Assembly (NCBI RefSeq): GCF_900156345.1
Contig: NZ_FTPP01000002.1
Location: forward strand, 1,299,523 to 1,363,522
Length of the DNA stretch: 64,000 nt
Source of the DNA: Pontibacter indicus
GTDB lineage: Bacteria > Bacteroidota > Bacteroidia > Cytophagales > Hymenobacteraceae
Direction: 5' to 3'
In this document: piece after piece, positions 1 to 9,619 of the stretch
Layout of the letters: each line of letters starts with the position of its first letter
Numbering within the stretch: the stretch's first letter is position 1
Notes under the pieces: generated by a model
The model's database searches: none
The model's input: only the letters and a program-made list of their open reading frames with translations
What the model was told of the DNA's origin: nothing
Made by a program: the position numbers and the translations under genes

Positions 1-504
1 CCTGTATTCGTGGTGCCCGGTCATGTTCTCCTGTGTGATATACTCCACTTTCGCCACCGCGACCGGATCCACGAAGCTTTGTTGGGCAAGTTCGATGGCC
101 TCCTGTTCATTCAGGGCAGGGCGCAGCTCACCAGTTGCTGCAACGGCGAGCTGGGTTCGTACCATAGTTTGTCCCTGTTCGTGCCCAGTCCCGTGTTCGG
201 CATAATCCTCAGCCTCCTGATAAGCGATTTGGTAGTGCGGTGTGCCCAGAATGTTGATCAGTTTGAGTGAGGTGATGGTAGCAGTGCGGGGTAACTGTGC
301 CATGACCTCAGCAGGGGAGGCAAGTTTCGTATCGCTTGCAAGCGCCATGCCACCTGCTTTGCGCTGGTGGTCGCCGTGGATCTCGTCCAGGTCGCTGAAG
401 CTGAAATAGATGCCTCCGATGGTCCACATAACAAACTGTATACCTGTGATAAGGCCCAGGTAGCGATGGGTTTTGCGGATGCGGAGGTGGGTGGTTCTTT
501 TCAT
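1..504 (-). CDS. PepSY-domain membrane protein, partial (5' part only)
   Basis: The reading frame starts at the ATG complementary to 502-504 and stays open to the left edge, giving 168 codons of the N-terminal part. The protein begins MKRTTHLRIRKTHRYLGL, then a membrane segment (about residues 17-34, ITGIQFVMWTIGGIYFSF), then a periplasmic stretch resembling PepSY domains, including LKLINILGTPHYQIAY and a later EAIELAQQSF segment. The basic HRYLGL run before the first helix is typical of PepSY-associated membrane proteins, which are often found near iron or TonB-dependent uptake genes; here the neighbour on that side is outside the window. Exact function is unknown. The call as a real gene is strong because the frame is clean over 504 bases with GC-rich codons. 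Confidence 0.8.
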   Translation of the reverse strand, partial: MKRTTHLRIRKTHRYLGLITGIQFVMWTIGGIYFSFSDLDEIHGDHQRKAGGMALASDTKLASPAEVMAQLPRTATITSLKLINILGTPHYQIAYQEAEDYAEHGTGHEQGQTMVRTQLAVAATGELRPALNEQEAIELAQQSFVDPVAVAKVEYITQENMTGHHEYR

Positions 505-1212
505 GGCATTTATCCTACAGGCAATCAATATACAGGATAGAATTACTTCGCACAAGCACTGCTTTTGTCAAACTCTAGGATTTTTTTAGCCTTTCATTGC
601 TTTCTCATTGTCAATTCGTTTAACAGACTCTCAAATAAATGTCGGAGAAATTAGTGCAATTTATACTTAGACTAAAATATATATAAGTATTCATATTTAA
701 GCTTGAATCATTATTAGGCGCATGTTGCGCTTTTATTCTAGGAGTTCTGAATTTAACAAGGGGTAAACAATAGTGCAATTTATTATATTTTTTTATTAAT
801 AACTTTAATATTATTTATTAAAAATTGCTATAATTATAACTAAATATGAAACTTTTATATTTAATAAAGGTATCATAAGCTAAATACGCTACCCTAACTA
901 GCAAATCCTGTGAGTAATTTAGCCGAAAGTTTGCCAGGGCCATCCCTGTTCAAAGCAGATGGTCCATGTGAGTCAGCACCATCTGGCTCGTCAGTATCCT
1001 ATATTCCCCCACCACAATGACAAAGCCCGGCTAACTGCGCCTGCTGGGCCAGCGAAAGCCTGACACTAACCAGGTAACTCTTACACAAGAGGCCTGCCTC
1101 CCCCTCCGAAGCTCCAGTAGAGCTTTCGTATGCTCCCTATTGCCTATTGTAAGCGAAAACAAGCACCAAATCCCTAATAGCGTGCTCGCATCTCACCTTA
1201 ACCTTTGAGTAT
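505..1212. other. 700-bp intergenic region, AT-rich then structured
   Basis: No convincing gene. 600-890 is very AT-rich and contains two identical 13-mers (TAGTGCAATTTAT at 652-664 and 771-783) and a short inverted repeat GCGCA-tgt-TGCGC (718-730). 900-1200 returns to mixed composition and holds three consecutive small inverted repeats: CAGGG/CCCTG (935-948), CAGATGGT/ACCATCTG (956-985) and CGAAGCTC/GAGCTTTCG (1107-1128). It could be a long leader of the giant gene downstream or contain a small RNA; nothing proves either. Confidence 0.5.
525..555 (-). promoter_or_regulatory. possible promoter of the PepSY gene
   Basis: On the minus strand TTGT (555-552) is followed after 19 bases by TATATTGA (532-525), an imperfect match to the Bacteroidota -33/-7 pattern, about 20 bases before the start codon. 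The match is weak. Confidence 0.3.
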
Positions 1213-4200
1213 ATGAGAAAGAATTTTACACGATTGATTAGTAGTGTTTCCCGAACCAAAAGCTTTGCAATCGCCCTCACCAGCCTGATGATTCTGGCTG
1301 GTTCTGTATATTTGATGGCGGCTGTGGGAGTGACTATTACTGGAGGAGGCTCCTTTCCTATTTCTGCTGATTTGGCTGCGAATGCAACAGCACCTGGCTT
1401 TACTTCAGTTGGGACAATTACTATTAGAGAAGTTTCTACTAATGATTTCGGTTCAAGTGGGAATATTGTATTAAGAGCTCCTGCAGGCTGGCGATTCAGA
1501 GGTTCGGGTGTTACAGCGAATGTGGCTATATATAATGATAACGGAGGTGTATCAATTGCTACCGGAGCGGCCACTTATAGCGCAGATGGAACAACTATTA
1601 CAATTCCATTGACAGTTAATGGAACAAATAAACGTGAGCAAATAACTATATTAGGTGTTCAAGTTCAGGCTTTGGATGGTGCTAACGTGCCAGGAACTGG
1701 AAATATTAGGATTGAGGTGGCTGATGGTGCTACAGTTTCTGGTTTGCCGACTACGTTAATGCAATCAATATCCCAGAGAGCAGGTGCCGCTCGCAAATTA
1801 GCTTTTGCGCAACAGCCTACCACAACAGACATTTATACTGCTATTTCTCCTGCGCCTACCGTTCTTATTCAAGACCAGTTTAGTAACACGGTAACCAATG
1901 CTACCAATAGTGTCTCAGTGGCATTAGGTAACAATCCGGCTGGAGGCACACTAGGGGGAACTAAAACAATGGCTGCCGTTAATGGTATAGCTACTTTTTC
2001 TAGTTTAAGTATTGATGCTTCTGGAACAGGCTATACCTTCACAGCTTCCAGTAACTTGTTAATTTCTGGAACAAGTGCAGCTTTCAACATTACCAGTACA
2101 CAACCGAACTTAGAATCGATTGAAGCACCTTGTATTACAATTGGAGCAGGAGCGACAGAGATTACATTACGTGGCTCCAACTTTGCCCGAAATGCAGTAG
2201 GCCGTATAGGAACTAGCGGTACCGGCATCAGAACTACCACATTTGTAAGCTCCACAGAGTTAAAAATGACTTTAACGGCTGGTGATTTAGCTACTGCTGG
2301 AAACAAGACCATGTATGTCGTTAACCCAGTTCCCGCTAATGGAGCAAATGTGTCTTCAGGACAAACAGTTGAGGTACACCATACAATAGAAACGGCCACA
2401 ATTGGCAATAGTACGAGAAGTCCAGAATGCACGGGGGCCAGCAGAACGTATACTGCGCCAGCAGACTTTACTAACTACGATTGGACAGTATCTGAAGGTG
2501 CTACCATAACTTCTGCAACTTCTAATTCAAATGCGATCACTATTAGATATAATGATGTTGCTCCAACATCAGGCAAAGTAACTGTAACTGTAAAGGCTAC
2601 AAATCCTTGCGGGGTTGCTGGAACCCGCTCATTTGATATCCTCGTTAACCAAACTCCTCCGGATGTCATCACTTATGACACTCCAACCACGTTCTGTGAG
2701 GGAGGTTCTGTGGTGCTTAAGGCCCCTGTGGCAGCATCTGGCGAACCTGCCTATGGTTATCAGTGGTTGCTTAATGGGGCAGCAATACCGGATGCAACTG
2801 CTTCGACTTACAAAGCAGAGGCAGCAGGAGGCTATAGAGTTACAGTTAGGGCAGCCGACCCAAATGTCTGTAGCAATACATCCGGTACAGTTACTGTATC
2901 CATCACTTCACCGCTAAATCAGGGAGCAATAACAGGAGTCACAACCTATTGCCATCTTGCCACTGTCGCTTCAGTAGATAGGCTAACCGCGACAGTAGAG
3001 GGGGGAACATACAATGATGGCAACTCTACTCGCCCAAGAACCTACCTTTGGGAGCAAAGCACCAATGGAAGTACAGGCTGGGAACCTGCCGCTGGTACAA
3101 ACACCTCATCAGTTTATACCCCTTCTACAGCCGAGACCGGCACCACATACTACAGAAGAACAGTTTATGCCGGTGGTTGCGAAAATACCACGGAGCCAGT
3201 AGCGGTACTTGTAAAACCAAACCCAGTTACAACTGTCAGTGCAGACAATGCTGCAATTTGTCAAGGGGAGTCGGTAAAACTTACAGCAACTGGTGCGGAT
3301 TCCTACGTCTGGTCTGTAGGCGGTATTCCGTTGAGTTCTTCAGATGCTGAAATTACAGTGACGCCAGCTGCAACTACGACCTATACTGTAGTAGGCTGGA
3401 CTAATGACTGTAAATCTGCAACACAAACTATCACCATTACTGTAACCCCAGCCCTCACGCAGGGTGCTATAACCGGAACAACACAATACTGCCAGGTTGC
3501 AGGCGGAACAGGAACCAATCTGACCAGCACAGTCGCAGGCGGTATAACCGCAAAAGCCTATCAGTGGGAACAAAGCGTGAATGGAAGTACGGGTTGGGAG
3601 CCTGCTGCAGGTACAAATAGCACAGCCAACTTTGCTCCTTCTATAGCAACGGCAGGCACTATGTACTACCGAAGAGTAGTAACTTCCGGTAGTTGTACCA
3701 GCATAGGCGATCCAATAGCTGTAACTGTTACGCCTGCTGTAACAAATGAAATTTCAGAGACGCAGGTTGTATGTTCAGGCGACCCTATTCAACCACTGAC
3801 AGGCACATTCACAGGTGGCGACCCTGCTGATATAAGCTTTGTTTGGGAGCAGAGCCCAAATGGCTCCACCTCTTGGACCGAGGCAACGGGGGCAAACACG
3901 GGGGCAAACTATGCACCTGCTACAGAGAATGTAACTACTACTAAAACAACTTACTACAGACGCAAGGTTGTATCCGGCAACTGTACGCTTTATAGCAATA
4001 CAGTTAGTGTGAGAATAACGGCACGACCTGTGGCTGCTATTACACAGGGAACGAATACTTACTTTTGTCCTACTGGCAGTCCTGGTACAGCGGCTCTGAC
4101 TGCCTCATTATCTGGAGCAAGTTATAACTGGTATAAAGTAGGCGAGTCAGAGTCCATTGGTGATACTCGTACTATAAACGTTTCTGAAGCCGGTGAATAT

Positions 4201-7200
4201 TTTGTAGTAGTGACGGCAAATAATTGCTCAGCAACATCTGACAAGATTTTGGTTCAGGAAACGGTTGTGAATAACAACGTACTGAATAGCCCGAACCAAT
4301 TGGTATGCTATGGAGGAACTCCAGAAAAACTCGTAGGTAGCGCGGCATCCTCCCGCTTTAATAATGTGGTATATCAGTGGCAGGAAAAAACTTCAGAAGG
4401 AGGTAGCTTTACAAACATATCAGGAGCAACAGGTGCCGACCTTATACTGGGTGCCCACACTGCCGACAGGTGGTATCGCAGGGTAGCCGCAGAAGGTAGT
4501 TGTGCGATCTACAGTAATGAGATTCATGTTGAAGTCAAACCTGAGCTAAAGGTTACGAATATACCAGCTTCAGCTACTGCTATTTGCAATAGTACTTTGT
4601 TTCAGTTCGATCCTAATGGAAGTGCAGCTGGAGCTACTTTCGCCTGGACTAGAGCTGCTGTAGAAGGTATCAGCAATCTGCCTGTTACAAACGGGGGGGG
4701 CGGTATAAACGAGACGTTGATAAATACCTCTACGGCACCAATAGATGTAACTTACATTTATACGACTAGTGGCAATGATAACTGTACCGGCGCTCCACAA
4801 AACCTAGTAGTACGCGTCAATCCAACGCCTGTGCTAAATAGCTCCCTAACACCCCCAGCTATTTGCGGCGGGACTGAATTTGATTATACTGCTAGAAGTG
4901 CTACTTCTGGTACAACATTTAGCTGGGTACGACAACCTGCTGCAGGTATAACAACAACTGCAGATGCTAGTGGCACCGGAGCGAAAGTAGAACATGTTCT
5001 AACAAACACAACCGCAGATCCAATAGATGTAACCTATACCTATACACTGACTGCGAACGGTTGTTCCAACACCCAGGATGTTGTGGTTACAGTTAACCCA
5101 AGGCCACAACTGAGCAGCACCTTGACACCTACAGCGATCTGCAGCGGAACCGCATTTACTTATGAACCAGACAGCGAAACGGATGGGGCTTCATTCTCCT
5201 GGATCAGACTAGCAGCCACAGGAATAACAAGCGATGGCGGGACAACAGGAGTTGGGACTATCAACCAATCGCTCACCAACAGTGGCACTGCTCCAGTAAA
5301 TGTGACTTACCGCATCACGACTACTGCAAATGGATGCCCCGGCACAGCCCAGGATGTTGTGGTTACCGTTAACCCAAGTCCAAAATTAAGCACCCCACTT
5401 ACAAGTAGCGTATGTAGTGGCAGTACATTCATATACGAACCTGCCAGTGCGACTACTGGTGCTACATTCTCTTGGAGCAGAGCAGCATCAGGAGGTAATG
5501 CAGCTTCTAGCGGGACAGGCGATATTAGTGAAGTGCTCACCAACTCGACCACTGCGCCGATTACAGTTACTTACGAAATCACTACACGGGCGAACGGCTG
5601 CAACGGGGAGCCACAGAACTTGGTAGTAACCGTTAACCCGAGACCACAACTTAGCAGCCCACTTACCGCCACAGTTTGTAGTGGTGTGGCCTTCAGCTAT
5701 ACGCCTGCAAGCGCTACAACAGGAGCTACTTATACCTGGACAAGAGCTGCTGTGCCAGGTATTTCGAACGCGGCAGTAACAAACGGAACCGGCGCAGTAA
5801 ACGAAACGCTGGTGAACACAACTGCTAATCCGGTTGATGTAACATATGTTTACACAACAACGGCTAACGGCTGTGCAGGAAACTCAACTCAGAACGTAGT
5901 GGTAACTGTTAACCCAAGACCACAACTAAGCAGTACCCTCACACCTACTGCTGTATGTAGTGGCACACCGTTTAGCTATGAACCAACAAGTGCTACAACG
6001 GGTGCGACATTCTCCTGGACCAGAGCGGCTGTTACAAGCGTCAGCAATCCAGCAGTAACTACGCCGGTCGCAGGCGCTGTAAATGAGACATTGGTGAATA
6101 TCGGCACTGCTCCGGTTACCGTAACTTACCGTTATACCACTACTTATGCATCGAATGGTAGCTCATGCGCAGGTACTGTTCAAGAGGTAAAAGTAGTCGT
6201 GAACCCTTCGCCAAGACTGAGCAGCACGCTAACGCCAACAGCAGTATGCAGCGGAAACACATTTACATATAATCCTCAAAGTGCCACAACTGGAGCTACC
6301 TACACCTGGACCAGAGCAGCGGTGCCAGGCATTAGCAGCCCGGCCGTTACAACGCCGGTAGCAGGAGGTGTGAGTGAAGTGCTGGAGAACACAACTGCCA
6401 GCGCAATTGATGTAACTTATGTATTCAACACGACAGCTAATGGTTGTACAGGTGCTTCACAAAATGTAACCGTAAAAGTGAATCCAAAACCTGTTGCAAC
6501 TTTCAGTGGTGTCACAGATGGCCAGACAGTGTACTCAGATGGCGGAACGATCACACTTACGCCAACGGTAGCGGGAGGAACTTTCTCCATCGTATCTCCA
6601 GCAGGCACCGAAGGTTTAGATGGACGTGTTCTGACTCCTTGTACAGCACTGGGTTCAGCAACGGAAAAGGAAATCACCATCCGTTACACTATAAATCCAT
6701 CCTCCAATGGCATTACTTGTACAGCTTTCGAGGAAAAGAAAGTACTTCTGAAGCGGTCAAGATACGTTGTTGTAATCGAAGCAAATCCGTTCCCAACTTG
6801 TAGAGGTCAGAATACAACTTATAGAGCGGTAGTTTATAAAGATCCTGTATCTGTTACGTATCCTTATTTGGTTAATAGTAATGGTCAACCTGTAGATAGA
6901 AATGGAAGTTTATTGGGTGCCAAGACCTATCCTATACCCAATCCCGCTTACCCTTACCCAGCAAATGCTCCTCAGATTCTAAAGGATAATGCCTACAGAT
7001 ATTACCAGCCTATTGTAGTGGGCGGTGAGAGAGTGAACGATGGAGCAGATGCAGCGAAGTTTACTTACCGCTGGACTAAAAACTACGATGTTTATCCTTT
7101 TGGTAATACTGTAGAAGCCGGTAACGCGGGCCTTTCATCTGAAGACTACTATGCGGTTTCTATAACAGCTGGTCCTGCAAATAGCTGTATATCCTCTATT

Positions 7201-9555
7201 CCAACGGGTCCAGATGGCCCAACGAGTGGCATCTGGTCAAACCGAACTTATACAGCGGCCCCTATCAACTACGTGGTAGATCTGACAACTGATAAAACCA
7301 CTATTTGCGAAGGTGGAGCAGTCACAATGTCGGCCAACCTGGATGCAGCCTTTGCATTCTGGAAAGACATTGAACTGACACTTTATTGGATGGTGCAGCG
7401 GCCAGGAATTCAGACACCAATTGAGTTAAGCTCAACAAAATACACTACCGGTAATACTGTCTCTTTTAGCACGACAGGTCCAGCTGGTGGCTTCCGTGAC
7501 GGGGACATCGTTTATGTTGAGTTCAGTTCCGTAATAGATAGGCAAAACAATGTGAGCAGTAAGTGCTCCAGAGGTTTTACAACAAACCAGATTCCGATCA
7601 CCGTAGTTGGTACTCAGACTATGGCCGGAGGTGGTGCATTCTGTTCGGGTGGCACAGGAGTACCTGTAAGCCTTGCCAGTTCACAGCGAAATGTGTTTTA
7701 CCAACTGATGCGTGATGGTCAACCTGTTGGCAGTCCTGTAGCAGGTACAGGTAACGCACTGCCTTTTGGTAACCAAACAGTAGCTGGTTCTTACACCGTA
7801 CAGGCATTAGCTACCACCACTGCAACAGCTTGTCTCACTTACGGACCTGTGAATGTGTACGTCACGCCACAGCCTATAGCTCAGACCTTGACAGCAGCCA
7901 ACAATGGGGAATACTGTGCAGGAGGTACTGGTGTAGCAATTACGCTTAATGGATCTCAAAGCGGTGTGAAATACCAGCTGCAGCGCACAGTGAGTGGTTC
8001 AACCACAAATGTGGGTCAAGAAGTGTTAGGAGATGGGCAGCCAATTGTATTCCCAAATCAGACAGCTGCTGGTGAATATCGAGTATTGGCTACCACAGTT
8101 GCACAGGATGGAACAGTAGCTGCCTGCCCGCTGCCAATGGGTAGAGCAATTATCACCATCAATCCTATACCTACTGTTGCTGTAAACAGCCCGTCAACCT
8201 GTGCCGGAACGCCAGTGCAGGTAACTGCTACTCCAGTAGTAGGTACAGCACCGTTCAGCTATACCTGGACTGTTCCAGCGGGTTGGACAGGACCTATCCC
8301 GACTACTGCTAGCTTTATGACAACGGTGCCGGGTACCTACACGGTAGCGGTGAGAGACGCTAAATCCTGCGCTATGAGTACGCCTGTTAGCACGACTGTG
8401 GTTGTGAAAGAACTGCCGACTGTAACGGTGAACGACGTGACGGTTTGCGCAGGTACAGCTGCTACTGTAACTGCTACACCAGCTGATGGTGTCGGCCCTT
8501 ATACCTATACCTGGACAGTTCCGTCAGGAGCCGCCAATCCTGGTAACGTAGCGAGCTTCCAAACTACGACTGCAGGCCAATACAGCGTACGTATCCAGGA
8601 TAGCCAATCCTGCTCTGCCAGCGAAGCCGCAACTAGTACAGTTACTGTCAACCCTATTCTCCCGGTAACTGCTAAAATCCTGATTTTCGATGAAACTGGT
8701 ACTCAGATTGAGGACGAATCCAAAATGGAGTTTGGTATGAAATATACCTTTAAGGTCGAGTCTAACATGATTGATCTCGATGGTGCTGATATTAGCTCTA
8801 TAAAATGGTGGATGGGTGATGGCACAGACGGCGGCTGGGTAATGGTAGAACAAGGAGTTACCGAGTTTACCATGAAAGAACCAATGGGTGCCTTGCGGGT
8901 GTCAATCAAATGTGATATACCTGCAGTACCAGGAACCTGTTTCGCATTGGACGCGAGTAACATATTCTCCATATTTACTGAACCCATTGTCCCTCTCCCA
9001 GTCGAACTCCTCTACTTCAATGCCAAGAAGCAAGGTGCCGACGTAGTCCTGGATTGGGCGACGGCTTCCGAGCTTGACAACAAAGGCTTTGAGGTGCAGG
9101 TGTCGAGTGATGCGAAGAACTTCAGAGCACTAGGCTTTGTGGAATCGAAGGTGAATACGACCAGCCTGAAGCAGCTCTATACCTTCGTGGACAAGGAGAA
9201 CGGCAAGCAGGGTGTGCGTTACTATCGACTGAAGCAGGTGGACCTGGATGGCAAGTCTGAGGTCTTCAACATCAGGGCGGTGCACTTCGATGTGGTGTCG
9301 GCCAACAAAGTGAAGGCTTATCCGAATCCATTCCACTCTGAAATAGAGCTGAGCATCGATGCGGAACTGGACGGCGAGCTACAGATCACGGTGACCACGG
9401 CTACCGGCCAGCAATTGCTGCAGCGAACTGTGCAGGTGGCCAAGGGCACTAACATCGAAAAGCTGACGCTCGATCCGAACCTGCCACGCGGCGTGTACAT
9501 CATCTCTACCCGCATGGGCGATTTCAACAGTCATTTCAAATTACTCAAACAATAG
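1213..9555 (+). CDS. giant repeat-rich surface protein with T9SS sorting domain
   Basis: A 2780-residue secreted protein. The N-terminus has a basic start and a hydrophobic segment (about residues 17-37) that reads as a signal peptide. Residues about 190-290 resemble repeats of bacterial surface proteins (KLAFAQQPTTT start), and about 297-375 look like an IPT/TIG immunoglobulin-like fold. Then come PKD/Ig-like units with paired cysteines: three units with the EQSxNGSTGW and TYYRR motifs (residues about 570-940), seven tandem 88-97-residue units (about 1108-1755), and further Cys-containing units to about residue 2480. From about residue 2595 the end is a typical LPVELLYF module followed by a type IX secretion type A C-terminal domain (KAYPNPFHSEIEL ... 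GVYIISTR). Inferred to be an adhesin or cell-surface matrix protein exported by T9SS. Codon use is AT-richer in the repeats than in the C-terminal module. Confidence 0.93.
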   Translation: MRKNFTRLISSVSRTKSFAIALTSLMILAGSVYLMAAVGVTITGGGSFPISADLAANATAPGFTSVGTITIREVSTNDFGSSGNIVLRAPAGWRFRGSGVTANVAIYNDNGGVSIATGAATYSADGTTITIPLTVNGTNKREQITILGVQVQALDGANVPGTGNIRIEVADGATVSGLPTTLMQSISQRAGAARKLAFAQQPTTTDIYTAISPAPTVLIQDQFSNTVTNATNSVSVALGNNPAGGTLGGTKTMAAVNGIATFSSLSIDASGTGYTFTASSNLLISGTSAAFNITSTQPNLESIEAPCITIGAGATEITLRGSNFARNAVGRIGTSGTGIRTTTFVSSTELKMTLTAGDLATAGNKTMYVVNPVPANGANVSSGQTVEVHHTIETATIGNSTRSPECTGASRTYTAPADFTNYDWTVSEGATITSATSNSNAITIRYNDVAPTSGKVTVTVKATNPCGVAGTRSFDILVNQTPPDVITYDTPTTFCEGGSVVLKAPVAASGEPAYGYQWLLNGAAIPDATASTYKAEAAGGYRVTVRAADPNVCSNTSGTVTVSITSPLNQGAITGVTTYCHLATVASVDRLTATVEGGTYNDGNSTRPRTYLWEQSTNGSTGWEPAAGTNTSSVYTPSTAETGTTYYRRTVYAGGCENTTEPVAVLVKPNPVTTVSADNAAICQGESVKLTATGADSYVWSVGGIPLSSSDAEITVTPAATTTYTVVGWTNDCKSATQTITITVTPALTQGAITGTTQYCQVAGGTGTNLTSTVAGGITAKAYQWEQSVNGSTGWEPAAGTNSTANFAPSIATAGTMYYRRVVTSGSCTSIGDPIAVTVTPAVTNEISETQVVCSGDPIQPLTGTFTGGDPADISFVWEQSPNGSTSWTEATGANTGANYAPATENVTTTKTTYYRRKVVSGNCTLYSNTVSVRITARPVAAITQGTNTYFCPTGSPGTAALTASLSGASYNWYKVGESESIGDTRTINVSEAGEYFVVVTANNCSATSDKILVQETVVNNNVLNSPNQLVCYGGTPEKLVGSAASSRFNNVVYQWQEKTSEGGSFTNISGATGADLILGAHTADRWYRRVAAEGSCAIYSNEIHVEVKPELKVTNIPASATAICNSTLFQFDPNGSAAGATFAWTRAAVEGISNLPVTNGGGGINETLINTSTAPIDVTYIYTTSGNDNCTGAPQNLVVRVNPTPVLNSSLTPPAICGGTEFDYTARSATSGTTFSWVRQPAAGITTTADASGTGAKVEHVLTNTTADPIDVTYTYTLTANGCSNTQDVVVTVNPRPQLSSTLTPTAICSGTAFTYEPDSETDGASFSWIRLAATGITSDGGTTGVGTINQSLTNSGTAPVNVTYRITTTANGCPGTAQDVVVTVNPSPKLSTPLTSSVCSGSTFIYEPASATTGATFSWSRAASGGNAASSGTGDISEVLTNSTTAPITVTYEITTRANGCNGEPQNLVVTVNPRPQLSSPLTATVCSGVAFSYTPASATTGATYTWTRAAVPGISNAAVTNGTGAVNETLVNTTANPVDVTYVYTTTANGCAGNSTQNVVVTVNPRPQLSSTLTPTAVCSGTPFSYEPTSATTGATFSWTRAAVTSVSNPAVTTPVAGAVNETLVNIGTAPVTVTYRYTTTYASNGSSCAGTVQEVKVVVNPSPRLSSTLTPTAVCSGNTFTYNPQSATTGATYTWTRAAVPGISSPAVTTPVAGGVSEVLENTTASAIDVTYVFNTTANGCTGASQNVTVKVNPKPVATFSGVTDGQTVYSDGGTITLTPTVAGGTFSIVSPAGTEGLDGRVLTPCTALGSATEKEITIRYTINPSSNGITCTAFEEKKVLLKRSRYVVVIEANPFPTCRGQNTTYRAVVYKDPVSVTYPYLVNSNGQPVDRNGSLLGAKTYPIPNPAYPYPANAPQILKDNAYRYYQPIVVGGERVNDGADAAKFTYRWTKNYDVYPFGNTVEAGNAGLSSEDYYAVSITAGPANSCISSIPTGPDGPTSGIWSNRTYTAAPINYVVDLTTDKTTICEGGAVTMSANLDAAFAFWKDIELTLYWMVQRPGIQTPIELSSTKYTTGNTVSFSTTGPAGGFRDGDIVYVEFSSVIDRQNNVSSKCSRGFTTNQIPITVVGTQTMAGGGAFCSGGTGVPVSLASSQRNVFYQLMRDGQPVGSPVAGTGNALPFGNQTVAGSYTVQALATTTATACLTYGPVNVYVTPQPIAQTLTAANNGEYCAGGTGVAITLNGSQSGVKYQLQRTVSGSTTNVGQEVLGDGQPIVFPNQTAAGEYRVLATTVAQDGTVAACPLPMGRAIITINPIPTVAVNSPSTCAGTPVQVTATPVVGTAPFSYTWTVPAGWTGPIPTTASFMTTVPGTYTVAVRDAKSCAMSTPVSTTVVVKELPTVTVNDVTVCAGTAATVTATPADGVGPYTYTWTVPSGAANPGNVASFQTTTAGQYSVRIQDSQSCSASEAATSTVTVNPILPVTAKILIFDETGTQIEDESKMEFGMKYTFKVESNMIDLDGADISSIKWWMGDGTDGGWVMVEQGVTEFTMKEPMGALRVSIKCDIPAVPGTCFALDASNIFSIFTEPIVPLPVELLYFNAKKQGADVVLDWATASELDNKGFEVQVSSDAKNFRALGFVESKVNTTSLKQLYTFVDKENGKQGVRYYRLKQVDLDGKSEVFNIRAVHFDVVSANKVKAYPNPFHSEIELSIDAELDGELQITVTTATGQQLLQRTVQVAKGTNIEKLTLDPNLPRGVYIISTRMGDFNSHFKLLKQ
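4534..6477 (+). repeat. seven tandem PKD-like repeat units
   Basis: Units begin at 4534, 4816, 5092, 5368, 5632, 5908 and 6199, with the next unit boundary at 6478. Periods are 282, 276, 276, 264, 276, 291 and 279 bases, all multiples of three. Most units carry the pattern NPxPxLSSxLTPxAxCSG, then FxY, then a SATTGATFSWTRA-like strand, then TAPVxVTYxxTTxANGC. DNA identity between units is visible at the boundaries, for example GTTAACCCAAGACCACAACT-like segments near 5632 and 5908, so the array probably expands and contracts by recombination. Confidence 0.9.
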
Positions 9556-9578
9556 ACTATTAGGGTTTAATAAGAAAA

Positions 9579-9610
9579 CCCCGGGTATCTTACCCGGGGC
9601 TTTTATTTTT
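9579..9610. terminator. bidirectional terminator
   Basis: CCCCGGGTA (9579-9587) and TACCCGGGG (9591-9599) form a 9-bp stem with a 3-base loop. CTTTTATTTTT follows on the plus strand, and on the minus strand the stem is followed by TTTTCTTATT. It lies between two convergent genes and can serve both. Confidence 0.9.
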
Positions 9611-9619
9611 ATACCTGGC

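Noticed and set aside
1213..9555. CRISPR array or DNA satellite in the giant gene
   Set aside because: The repeats are coding, diverged, 264-291 bases long and in frame.
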